Shown in pieces: positions 1-12,996 of a stretch of DNA of 64,000 nt. A model generated the notes under the pieces. That model was given only the letters and a program-made list of their open reading frames with translations, did no database searches and had not been told where the DNA came from. Made by a program: the position numbers and the translations under genes. The DNA is taken from assembly GCA_016859345.1 (NCBI GenBank), contig CM029114.1:15332001-15396000 (forward strand), in the 5' to 3' direction. Position 1 is the first letter of the stretch; the number at the start of each line of letters is the position of its first letter. Origin of the DNA: Istiophorus platypterus. Lineage: Eukaryota > Chordata > Actinopteri > Istiophoriformes > Istiophoridae.

Positions 1-2040
1 TTTCATTCGCCACCTCCCCAATCAATCACAGGATTAGCCAATCGGGTTCTGTCAATCAATCAATTATTCAATCAATCAATCAATCAATCAAGCTCCCTTC
101 AGTAAAGGAGTCTTTCATTTGGGTGTTGGGTGCATTTTATTTCATTTGGACGGATGGGGTGGGGGAGGGGTCATTCAAAGATGATGCCATGTGTACACAA
201 CTTACCGTTGCCAGGGAAACGGCGTGAGGACACGCGAGCAGTTACCGTGGAGACTGACAACAACAACAACATACAAAAATCATCAGGGAAATAGAGAAAA
301 TATATGTAAGAAAGAAATGATGAACCAAAAAAAAAAAAGAAAACAAAAAAAATGAGGTAATGAAAAGCAACCCCCACCCTGTGGTAGAGAGGAAGTGATG
401 CAACAGGTCACGTGTCAAAAGTCACCTACAAGTATCTACCATTTAACGACAACCTAGCCTCTACTGTTTAAGACCCACTATAAACAGATTTTAAAAGTTT
501 AGTAAGGAAGAAACGAATGGTAACAGAAAATGTCAGAAATTTAAGTCTTCTTTAGGAGGGAGCTACTCAATATTTTTTCACAGATTATATTAAATAAAAA
601 AACTGACAAAAAAAATGACTAAAAAAATGTAATCCCATTCTCCAATGTTTATGCTACCTGACTACATCACATGACAGGGAAATGGACAGAGATATGGAGG
701 GAGGGATGGACAGCAGAAATGCGAGTGCTTATGGGGACACACAAACTGGGAGAGACAGACGGACAGACTGGCCTGGTGAAAAAGAGTGGAGAGAGATGGA
801 GGAGAACCAATATACACAAAAACAAAGGAAAGGACAGGGGATGAGAGCTATCTATAGCATTCTCTTCGCTTGTTCATTCTCTCTCCTCCATATTTTTAAT
901 TCTGCACACCCACACACAGAGACAGAAGAGTGCAGGACATTCAAGACCATGCAGAAGAGCTTTAGTAGCAAGTAACAATAAAAAAAAAAAAAAACAACAA
1001 AAAAACAAGCGTGACTTAAAATCAAGAGCGAGAGCAAATGGCAAAAGCGTGGTGTATTTGATCTCCAAGGCCATTTGCAACTGAAACCCGCGCTCATGCT
1101 GACAAATTAAAAAAGATGTCACAACAAAATGCACTTCCATGAGATCTTGCTTTCTTTTTCAGGAGAGATTGATGCAAGTGTGTGTGTAAACAATGTATTT
1201 TTTTTTTTTTAACCATCCATCTCACACATCTGAAAACAGCTTTTTGAAGCATCAGAAATGATAACACTTCTCCGGGCAGTCTCATTCCCAAAAACTGCCC
1301 CCTGAAAATGCCCCCGTCATGCATCAGTCCTCTTAACACATCAGACAGAAAAAAAAAACCCCACCCAAAGGCACCTGCACAAGTGAAAGAGTGAAAAACT
1401 CCAAGAAGACATCTGACCTCATGATTCATCCATGCAACATACAGTAGCCTCTTACAGACACTAGCAAGCACTACTTTTTTTTTTTTTAAGAGGAAAATAA
1501 CTGAGAGGCCATTAACTGCCCTTCCAGTCATAAATGCACCCATAAACCAAAATAGGCCACTAATTATGATCATGGAAGAAGTGATGATGGTGATGGAAAA
1601 GGTGCAGGAAAACAAAAACAAATAAGATCCTACATGCTGTGAGAGAAGCGGATATCTCCTGCAACTGTGTCTTAGTGACGTCTCACCGGCCATGCCTGTT
1701 GTGTAGCCACTACACCCAGCATGCTTTGCAAACCACACAGCTTTAAGATCATTGAAGATCAAGGTGCAATGGACAGCCCACAACATCAACAACAAGAACA
1801 AACGACAGCATAAACATCGACAGGAAGTGCCGTCAAAAGAGACGTCTGTGTGCGTGGCACCACTGCACCATGCTGTAGTGAAGCCAGAGGGGTTAGAGTT
1901 GAACACATATCACAGCCATCCGGAACCTTCTCTGGGGCAGAAACGACCAGAACAAACTCATTCTCATTGTTGGACATGGAAGGGAAAACAGAGGAGAAAA
2001 TGGTCACTGTTTCAGAAAAGGGCGAGGGGTGGTGAGTTAC
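1..2040 (-). other. rbfox2: rbfox2 intron downstream of the 93-nt exon (incomplete)
   Basis: I found no exon encoding the conserved residues that normally follow the RRM (VNNATARVMTNKK), so the next exon must lie left of the window. The stretch holds a (CAAT)n microsatellite at about 55-90, several A or T homopolymers, and two sense-strand TGCATG hexamers. Long open frames on either strand here look like chance. Confidence 0.6.
55..92. repeat. (CAAT)n microsatellite
   Basis: Tandem CAAT units with one interruption (ATTATT). Confidence 0.85.
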
Positions 2041-2133
2041 CTCGATTTTACGTCCTTCTACCAGCGTACCGTGAAGCTTCTCCCTGGCCCTCTCTGCATC
2101 TGCGCTCGACTCGAATGTTACAAAACCGAAGCC
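2041..2133 (-). CDS. rbfox2: rbfox2 93-nt exon encoding the RNP1 half of the RRM
   Basis: This phase-0 exon encodes 31 residues, from GFGFVTF to EGRKIE, between a CGCAG acceptor and a GTAACT donor. Fox genes are known to skip a 93-nt exon in this position, giving an RRM-deleted isoform that acts as a dominant negative. The exon has the same length and phase here, so skipping would keep frame. The upstream intron is only 142 bp and has no UGCAUG. Two UGCAUG motifs on the sense strand occur in the downstream intron (1318-1323 and 1431-1436). Confidence 0.9.
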
Positions 2134-5100
2134 CTGCGAGGAGAAGAGACGGGACAATGGAAAAAAGAAAAGGAGGGGGAGAGCGAGAGTGAGGGAGAGA
2201 ATGGTAGAAATAGCCGTTAAGGTTTTCTATTCACGTCGTTGACGTTAAAAATTAGTTGTTGTTCCGGTGCCCTACCTTGGATCCCCTCTCGTTGAAAATG
2301 ATCTCCACATCGAGGATTTTGCCAAATTGCTGAAACAAAAAAAAAAGAAAAAAAAGAGGAACAAGCATGTAAGTCACGTTCTGTATCTTGCCACGGGGTG
2401 TCAGCACTGTTCAACCACAATGAGCTGGGCACAGAGCCAGCTCTGGCAACCCCCCCCACCCCCACCATATCTTCCTTGCCTCTGCTCTTTTCTATGCGCC
2501 ACATTTTAGAGACACTCTTCTAACAAAAACAGCCAAGCACAAGGCCAAATTTTTACACCTGACTTTGAATCACCCACCAGCATGTCGATATTCCAAGTGA
2601 CGGTTTGTTTTTTGATGACAAAACGTGATTCCTTTACTTGGAACAGATAGGACAGAACCTTATATCTGTTTTTAAAATGTCTCTAAAGAATCACATGACA
2701 TCAACAGTACAACAGGGCCGGATGGGTCCTTTGAGACATTATTTTTACTAACTGCATGCTTTAAATTCTGAGCTAGTTTTCTGGGTTATTGTTATACAAT
2801 GATGCATTGTGGAAGAAAGGGGAGAATAATCCAGTCTACATACCCCAAACATCTGCCGCAGGTCAGGGTCTCGGAAGCGGAAGGGGATGTTGGACACGTG
2901 GAGACGTTTGGGGGTCCCCTTGGCGTCTGAATCATCCCCGGTGCTGCCCCCCCCACCTCCTCCTCCCGAGCCAACCCCTGACTGTCCATCAATCTGGGAG
3001 GACCCGTCTGACTGCTGGGACATAGGGACATGAAAAAGACAGAGAGGAGATGAGGAAGGGAAAACAAAGAAGTGACGTCCTAATAGGGTGACGAGCTATG
3101 AGGATACAGGATAGGTAATTCCTCAGATTCTTACTGTTTCCGCAGTGCTAGCTGTAGGGATGCAGCTAACAGGGGTTTCATAATCTGCCATTATGATGCT
3201 GTTGATTAACTAATTAATCATATCTGACTGCTTGTTTTTGTTTACAAATATTTCTAAACAGAAAGTACTGAAGCTTAACAAGACAGACTCAGGATTTTTT
3301 TCACTAGAAAAGAGTATCATACAATTTAGCAAGTTTTTTCAAAAATAGTTAATGACTAATTTTCTGTCACTGGGCTAGTTGATAAATCAACTGATGTCTT
3401 GTCTATATTATTTCTAGTTGTATTTGTCAAAGTGGTATTGTGAAGCGGTGACATTGGCTTCTTTTTATGTATAAACTGCGGTGATGAAGTGTTTATTGGT
3501 TTCTTATTACTTTCTTATCTGATCAAAAGAATATAAATAAACAGCAATTTTGAATTTAATGCAGAGTTTTTTTTATAAAGATGTATTTGCCACACAAATC
3601 ACTGGTTTCAGCAGCTTAAATGTGATTGTTTTGTGCTGTTTTTTCTGTTTTATTCCATTTAAAAATAGAATATTTTGGGGTTTTGTCCTGCTGGTTAAAC
3701 AAATCAAGCAAAAAGCAAAAGAATGATATATAGTATGTACATATTGTGACCCACAATAAGGCTTTTTCCATATCCCCCACTCCATGACTTGCAACTAATG
3801 TGATTATCCTTTGTTTTGGCATCAGCACAGATACAGACTTCATTAAAGGAATAGTTCAACATTTTGGGAAACTTATGATTCACTTTCATGCAGAGTTGGT
3901 TGACAAGACCCATACCACACACGTGTCTTGTTCTTGTTATCAAAATGTCAAAGTTTAGGTGGACTGACCATCTGCAAGACATCACCATTCACACTAAATA
4001 GGTAAGGTAGGTTTATTGTCCTGCAGAGAAACTTGTCTTAGGCTCCAAACCACTGCATCACAAGGCAAACTTGTCAAGAACATCACAGTGCACATGTGCG
4101 CAAGTACATAGATCATACATAAAAACGTATACAAATATAATAAAACGCCATTACATTTACAGTAGATTTAGTATTAAGTTCTCAGTAAATTCTTTCACAA
4201 GCCTGAAAGGATATTAGTAGATGAACCTCTCCACTTTTAGCTTAACACAAACCAATTTTTTAAGTGAGTAAATTACATGTAGAGCCACTTTATTATGGTA
4301 TTAACTGTTCCTGGTCCCATTTTATAGTGTTCATTATAATATATTCATTTTAAGTAATTTCCCTTTTTCCAGAAAATTTCACTGCCAAGAATCTGTGACC
4401 ATCAACCACCAGTGTGGAGAGGATGGAGTGAGGAAAGACTGAGAGCATCCAACTGAGAGGAGTAGCAAAAATACTGCAGTAATAAATTCACCGGTACTAA
4501 TATAAACTACTACTAGTAAACTGGTAGTTTCACAGTGTTGATCCTTTTATATGTTATGGGGCAAATTTGTCTGCTGCTCATTCACACACCTATTTTCTCA
4601 CTCTCCACCTCTGCTACATGTACTACATTAGGCCAACAGACAGTCAGACAGCTTTTAATTACAGTTTTGAATTCATATGTATTTTTTTTAATTTGTGTGT
4701 GTTTGTACGTGTGTGCCAGGGGGATTTGAGGCTATGACAAAAAACAGCAACAGTATTGAATCTGTAACTGGCATCGGTCAGTATCCTGAGTCTGGGTATC
4801 AGAACCTGTATTGTTGGAAAAAGATCGGTGCACCTTTCTTTTTTCTGATCTATAGCATATTCCTACACACTCTCGCTCTCTGTGTCCTCTCAAGGCAAAG
4901 ACCTGATGTGGGCTGCACACAGATGAAGAGGTTGGCACTCACTTGGGCGCTGAGGCTGTTGGCGGCGTTGGCGGCGCTGTTCGCTGCTCCGCCGGCTTCC
5001 ACGGGGCCCTGGACGGCCCCCGCTGCATAGAGGCTGCCCCCGTAATCCAGGGCCAGGCCGTTCTGGGGGGGTGGCGGTGGAGGTGGAGGGAACGCAGAGA

Positions 5101-5687
5101 AAGGTGGGGGTACGAGTCCCTCCTGACCACCAGCACTATCCTGAGAGCCCTTTTGGAAGACAGAGAGAGAAGAGTGAGCAAGGGTGAAAGCTAAAGTACC
5201 CGGCTGGCGAATGTCCACAGGATCTTTTACTGAGAGCATCACCCAAACACACAGAGACCACTTTCCTAAGAGCTTCAGCCTAAAAGTCATGAAGGCATAG
5301 ATACTACATTTCCATTTCCCCGTGTGTTTGTGTGTGTGTGTGCAAATGCATGGATGTCTCTACACCCCCCCACTCATTAAATATTCACTGCAGCCACATC
5401 TATTATTGAGGGTCAGATGCCTCCATGCTCAGAGTGTCGTACAATGGTGTCTCACGCCCGCACTAACACTCACAAACGCCTCTGCACACAAACCACCTTT
5501 GACACGCTATCACCAATACTCACACAAGGAGCAACTGAAAGTGGGGAAGCCTGCCCAGGTATTTAGCGTATATTATATTATTTCCTCCAGAAAATGCTTG
5601 TGTAAGCAAGTGGGAGAAAACTACAGGCACACACAAACACATAGTGGAGATACAAACATGGCACTGGCTAACAAAAATACTCAACAC

Positions 5688-5728
<41 letters not shown>

Positions 5729-6913
5729 ACACATTCCTTGCTGTTGGCAGTGGGGCATGGATACCCTAAATGGTAACAGTTAGAGAGTGGAGGGAGCCGG
5801 CAGGGACGGGAGAGAAAAGGGGGGGTGGATGATAAAAGGTGATGACTGATAGAAGAGGCATGACCTGTCTCTGATCACAGCTGTAAAAGATAAAACCAAC
5901 CATCACTGTCTTTCAGATCTTATTATAACTCACCAATAAATGCACTGGAGAGCCAAACAATTAAAAATGTTTTGATTTATTGACAATATTTATATATTTA
6001 TAACAAGCCTAAGAGTCTACAGCTATGCTAGTGGCTCTGTGTGGCTGCTCTAGTGGTGCTTTGCGCTACATGCTGGCGGTAGCACGCTTACCTGCTCACA
6101 CTGACACACTGATGTGCAGAAATTGCCATCTTCTGGCACTGGAGACAACCAGTGTCTGTGCACAATTTCATAGCAGTTCATCCTGTGGTGGTTGAAATAT
6201 TTAGGTCTGGACCAAAGTCATGGACCAATAACAATGCAACCCCCAGAGCCATGTCGCTAGCATGGCTAATAAAAATACAACATATCAGGCTTTGTCAGGA
6301 TTGAACAATAAAGTCCTAGACTTAGTTTAATTGTTGTCCATGAGGTTTACACAGGCCACCAACAGTTATCAATGTCTAACATTAAGATTCATTAAAATAT
6401 AATTAAAACCAGAATACTTAATCATGTGATCAAGTCAATTAATAAAAAACTATCAAAAGACAAAAAATTATGAAATTCATATGAATGACAGGCTGTAAAA
6501 CAAGTTTAAGACGCAAATAAAATGATGTAGAGGGTAGAATACTAAAAACATTATAACATCATAAATACTCAAACAAGCATTGTTTAGTCTCTTATTCTTC
6601 TTTTTAATATCCGTATTCCTCTCATTCTCCTCCTACTTCTAATCAGTATTATCCCTATCATTTTCAATGTTGTTCATTATTATTACTAGCAACAGTAGCA
6701 GAATAATAATTCAATAGTAAAAGTAGTATTCGTTCGGCTTCATCTACAACCAAAATGATATCAGCTCTAAGAAGATTCAGTGCTCTACTAGACATCTGCT
6801 TGGCAACATTGACTGTCTGTGTGTGTGTGTGAGCGTGTGAGTGAGTGACTGACAGGCTGCAGCCATGCCCATCGAAGTTGCACAATAGATCTCTGTCCCT
6901 TTGGGAGTGTTAA

Positions 6914-6948
<35 letters not shown>

Positions 6949-9794
6949 CGAGAGTATTTGAGTTTGTGTGTGCGTGCGTGCTTGTGTGAAATGTGTGTGT
7001 GTCTGAGTGCATGCCATCTGTCTCCCAGCTTTTGACCTTTCTCGGCGTCGCACCTGTGACATGGCAGCCGGGCCCCTCGACTCAGTGACAAACCAGAGGA
7101 TGCACACGGTCGACACAGATCACATTGATATTGTGACGTGAGAGCAGCCACTGCCGAGCTGCACCGAGTAAACAGTGAGGAGAAACTTTGTTCTGTAATC
7201 ACCACAGGTAAACAGATCTTCGCTTCCTGTGTTATACTGAATATTTACAAGATTCATAATAACCATAGTCATTACAGCAATGAGTATTTAACAGGTAGAG
7301 GTCAGATTTACTTTTCCACTTTAATCATATTTTTAAATATTTTGTCATGCTGACGACTGCAGGGACAATAAACAAGAAATGAATTATTTATTTATTTGCT
7401 TTGAAAAAATAATCTATTTATCCTGTATATAAACCTTTTCTTTAAAGTCAATTTTTTTCAGGTGAAAATAATCTACCAATTAACTTCAAAACCAGGACTA
7501 CCACTAATAATAAAATTTTTGACTAGTGGGTTTATTTTTCATGGTTGGTTAACTGCTTTTTTAATACATGTAAAATGTTTAAAAAATATTAGCTTTTATC
7601 TGAAATTCAGTAAATCAAAATAATTAATAGGAGTGAAGCATCAACATACCAAAGTGTCATGTGTTTTTGAAATAATTAAAACTTGATTTATGCATTAATC
7701 CCAGCCTCCTCTCTTTCCTTCTAAATTTATTACTTACAAACTATGATTCCTTTTTGAATAACAAACCATGAATGAGAGGTATTATATGTCAGACGCACAT
7801 TATAATAAGGTTGAAGATATTTTGTCTGCATTTTGTTTGATTTGTTTTGAAAGGTTGAGACTGTATCATTTATTACTTTTAAATGGATGGCACTCAACAG
7901 TTCAACTACAGTGCAACCATGCAAATCTGTGGCATAAATACTATGTTGATCAGCAACATCTTTAAATGTCAATCTGTCAATGTCATTTGTATACGTAGTT
8001 CGAAGAAGAGTCCCTGTGCTGTCAGACACTACTTTACCTAATGGCTGCTCCACGAGTAGCAGGTGTTCAATGAGAAATGCTCTGAACTCAACCTTTTATG
8101 ACTACGGTCCTACTCAGCCTTATAATGCTTTTAGCAGGGCAATCACAATCAGTGATTGCCCTGACACCCCCACCTACAATGAATACATGATTTATTATTA
8201 ACCTCAACACTGTTAACTTGGTAACAAAACTGTGCTGCTATACCCGTCCTCTTCTTGTACCCGAATTCCTGAACTGCTCCTGCTGCTGCTGCTCTCTTGC
8301 CAGGTGAGGAGTCGCCACCTCCGCCAGAATAGTAACCATGTTCTCCATAAATCTGTGCTTGGCACTCGAATAATAAAGCCGCAAGATTACTGACCACAGT
8401 GTCCAAGCTTAAATTCATTCACATTTTCAGATAGCAGCTGTGTCCACTCATTTAAACCCTGCAGCTGTATGAACCTCTTCCAATCTTGTCCAAAAGCATC
8501 CAAATTAAGATTTCGCTAAATGATAACATCTCTCAGATCCTTGCTCATTATTTGCACAGTCATTATCATGACTTTTGAAGGTTTTACATATATAAAACCT
8601 ATATGTATGTAAATATACATCTAGGTAACTAAAATCCAACTAGTTCCCAAGTATTCAGCATCATGAACTTTAATTCAATAGCAGGATTACTTGTATGGGT
8701 TAATTACTCATTTCAAGGTTTCTCAGTGGCAAGTCTTTCCATACATTACTCCTCCCTCCTTTTAATTTTTTTTTTCTGTTCGTCCACCCACCAGTTTGTT
8801 GCAGACGGAAATATAGACTATATTAACTATTGGATGGATTGTCATGAAATTTAGTCCACACATTCATAACACTCGCATGTTGTCATTAGCATTGATCTCA
8901 CAGCATTGCTGTGCCTAATGGTTGGTTTACTCTTGAAACGAAAGCGCTCGTACAATATGGTGTCCAACCCTGTCAGAAAATCAGAAGTGTTGACAGCTGA
9001 TATAAAATGGCCACACTGAAAGGCAGAGGGAAAATCTGGTCATCATAGAGTGGGGGAGACATGATAACGTTTAAATGTGGATATAGTGAGACTCGTTCAT
9101 CCACTCTTCCACTCCACAAAGCGCAACGCTCGCCACTAGCGTTGCACTCGGTCGTTCACTTGAAAAATGTCAGAACTAGCAGTGAAACAACTGGAAAAAA
9201 GGAAAGCTAGGGAAGTATCTGTCGTCCTTTCTCACCTCCACACAGCCAACCAATTACGGCATGAAGTGGGTGTGAATGTAAGATTGTCGGTTTCAGAGAG
9301 GAGGATGTTCCAAAGCTATAGACCATCCAACAAACTGTTCTGACAAGAGTGTATTGGCAGCTTTGGTCTTGTATAAAATCTGAAGATATCATGTCTATCA
9401 TGTGTGCTTGCTGTGCAATTAATTGCCTTGCGGGGTAGAATATGCCTTGAACTGGAACAAGGCAAAAATGAAGGAAGGAAAAGACACGAGAAAAATTCTG
9501 GGAAACTTTACTCAGCGATCCCCCTGCCACAGTGGTTGGTGCAGAGAATGTTGCGGACTGCAAGGCTGAGAAATTCTACCTTTTATCCAACTTGTCAGGA
9601 AAACTACCCTCCTACTCTGCTTTAAAATGTTCAACAAGGCTCCACTGTTGTTGTATTCAAGTCCCAACATTCATGACACAACTCACTCGACTACAGATGA
9701 GTCAGTGTTGGACTTGAAAAGTTGTGACATAATTCAGACATTTGGATTGTGACTTGGATTTTTAATGCTGGACACTTGGGAATTGTTTTGTTTT

Positions 9795-9834
<40 letters not shown>

Positions 9835-12800
9835 CTGCAACACTATCATTTTCTCATTCTATACCACTGATTAAATCACATTTTTCATAATAAATCATAA
9901 CATCCTCCTCATTGATGTTGTTGATACACAGAGACAGACTACTGCCTAGTAGGAGAATGGACAACCCCGGCTGTTGCTGATCCTTTTGCCAGCCCAAAAT
10001 AGAAGCGGGTGTACAAGCCAAAAACAACCTTGTATTTGTACTCGACGATTGGCCTTTTCAGAGGAGATCCATTTTAGCCCCATCTCAACTACCCTTCCTC
10101 CACCTGATACACCCTAAGAGTTCTGTATCTACAAAAATAGTGTGCCTGCATGCTACTTTTTCTCTACTCTCTCAGATCGTCAAGTTATTGGCCTTTTGCT
10201 GACTGCAAGTGGCCCTTGTGATCCGCATCAGGATAAAAGCATATATGGAATATATGCACTCAGATAGCAGGTACACAAAGACAGAGAGGGAGGACATTCT
10301 TGGACAGTTTGAAGAGAAGTGCTGCCCTGTAGGAAAGTAAACTGTATACGGTGCATTTGTGTGTCAACACTCAGGTTTGTGAATGTTTTGTTTGTGTACA
10401 TGTCTTGTGCATGTCAGCTTGTGTGTTTTTGCACATATGCTCCCCTGGCATCAAGGCGTTAAGGGTTGTGTAAGTGTATGCGTTGGCCAGGCTGAGCCAC
10501 TGACTCAGAGCGGTAGCTGTAGCTGGCTTCCTTTCGGGTCAGTTAGCAGCAGCAAGTGCGTCTGAGGAGGCATGTTATAAAATGTGCTCATCTGCAGCAG
10601 TCTCACTACGCTACAGGGGGAGAAGAGGAGGAGAAGAGAGGGAGAGGAGAGGGAGGGGAGGGGAGGGGAGAGGAGAGGAGAGGAGAGGAGAGAAGGGGAG
10701 AGGAGAGAAGAGGAGAGGAACATGGCTAACTAGGGCAGCACTGGGTCATTTCACATGAATAATGACATTTCAAGATCTTACTTTCTCGGGCCTGGAGCCA
10801 TTAGTCTATAGCCTAATTCAACAAACTTGATGACGGAAAATGTGATTCATACTGTTAGCCGCAGCTCACATTTTGGCTCAATAATCATATTAACTGGGGA
10901 AGTTGTGTTCAGCTCAGATCTTGGCTTTTGACTTCGTGCTGTTGTTACACAAGCTGCAAACAGCTGGAGAAATGCTTACGACGTGTCTGTGGCATACCGA
11001 TGAGCCAGGAGACACCCTCTTGTTAAATTATTCCATCCCTCATCAACCCCCTTCCTCCTCACTCTTCCTCCTCCCCCTCTCGCTCTTCTTCTCTGCTACT
11101 CTTGCTGCTGTTCTGCGTTTCCTCCCACTCTCTCTGCTGTGTGCTTTGCTTCTTTACGCTCCATAAAATCCAGACGGGACCCTCGCCTATGTCCCGCCCC
11201 CATGCATGTCAATCAAGACCATTCGCCCCATAGCAACAGGATATCAGTGGTACCCAGGCTCCTCCTCCCACACTCTTTGCCATCTCCTTATAGGGTAGCA
11301 TATCTGCTTGTCAAACAAACCCCTCCTAATACACCCCTATCCTTTTCCTTGTAGGGTGTCACATATGAATCAACTTCCTCGCCAAGCCTTTTCTGGGAAA
11401 CTCCCCTTTAACATACATGTGTGTGGGAACACACGCATGCACGAGCCTGTAGTACGCACACACACACACACAAAATCACTGACTTTCCCTGTCATCTCCT
11501 CACTGGCTATATCAATGGTCCGTAAGGCCCCACTGCAGCATTTTATGAAAAATAAACACTCCATGACAAAAAGATGATGACATTATTTGTCCACAGTTAC
11601 TCCTCTTTAAAGCCTACAGACCACGCCAGATAAACATGTATGCAGGTGAGCACACAAACTCATAGACATCCACGTATTTACCCAACATGGGCACACCTCC
11701 TTCAACATATTGGGTATGACCATGAAACAAGTTTGTCTCGTTCATCGCCCAGGTGAGCTCCTTTAATAATACAATAATACAATACTTTTCTGTCTGTCCA
11801 GCATATTTTAAAAATATATAAAAGCCAAGCCATAGTATGGAGCTGTCACCATCTACTGCAATGCCAAAGAGTCAGAGAGGGCAATCCCTATCTATTTCAA
11901 AGGCAGGTTCTTTTGAAAGCCATGCAGATGCCTCATAGCAAGAGCTTTTATATCCATTAGAAATGCAAATAGCTTCTAAAGAGGCATTATGGTTGAGGCA
12001 GCTCGACGTTTAAGCTATTTCATAACTACCTTTTTTTAGAGGCATAGTGCAAAGGGTGTTTACCTCACACGGCTTTCCCATCGACGTTTTCCTCACGCCT
12101 CTAACCATTTAACAATCTGTACAAAATGAATGACTCATGCGAGTTGCCACGGCAACACGGCTCATTGGGATCATTTAACAGCCATTATTGTTAACCCTGC
12201 AAAGAATCAATAACAAGATTTGGGAGGTAGAAGAGGTTGGGTGGGGGGACGAGTCCTCACGACCCCTTTACAGTTTCTGCAAGCGTGCAGTGGCAATGTG
12301 TGTAGTTTTGGCATCTCTCCATTGCCTTACGGCACACGCTTAGGTGGGGCCAAAGAAAATATTTCAGTCTTTTGCACCCGATCAGCTGCTCCTACTCTCT
12401 TTTTCTGCATAGGCCAAAAATGTTGGCAGAGACTAACACTATATAAGAGCTGATAAATTACCCCTATTGTGAGGCAACTCTGAACGCATTACCACATATA
12501 CACATAACTGCAAAGTCAGCTTTACAGTCTAGAATTGCATCACTGAGCAAACTATCTCTCTCCAGTTGACCTACAATATTGTCACATCTCTGCGTCGCTC
12601 TCCATCTCTTTCAACTCATGCGCCCACCTCTGCATAATTTCAGCTTCCTCATCCACGGGCTTCCCTCGTAACTGACTGAGGGTGTCCCGTCACCTTAAAA
12701 ATCAATTTTCTATTCTACTGCTCCCATTCTCACTCTCTCTCTCTCTCCCCCCCTCCTAACCCATCCCCCTCTCTTCCATGGACTCTTAAAGGAAAACATT

Positions 12801-12959
12801 GAGATAACAGCTGCCAGGGCCTCAGGGAGAGCAAGAGGAGGGAGAAAAGAGGTCAAACAGTAAAGAGAGCAGGAATCCAAGGTACAGCTGAAAGAGAAGC
12901 GCACACACATGTACACACATGCATGCGTGCACACACACACTCTCACATATACACACACA

Positions 12960-12996
<37 letters not shown>

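Noticed and set aside
1094..1906. 270-aa minus-strand open frame in rbfox2 intron
   Set aside because: No recognisable domain; it crosses homopolymers and lies just downstream of a real exon, so it looks like chance.
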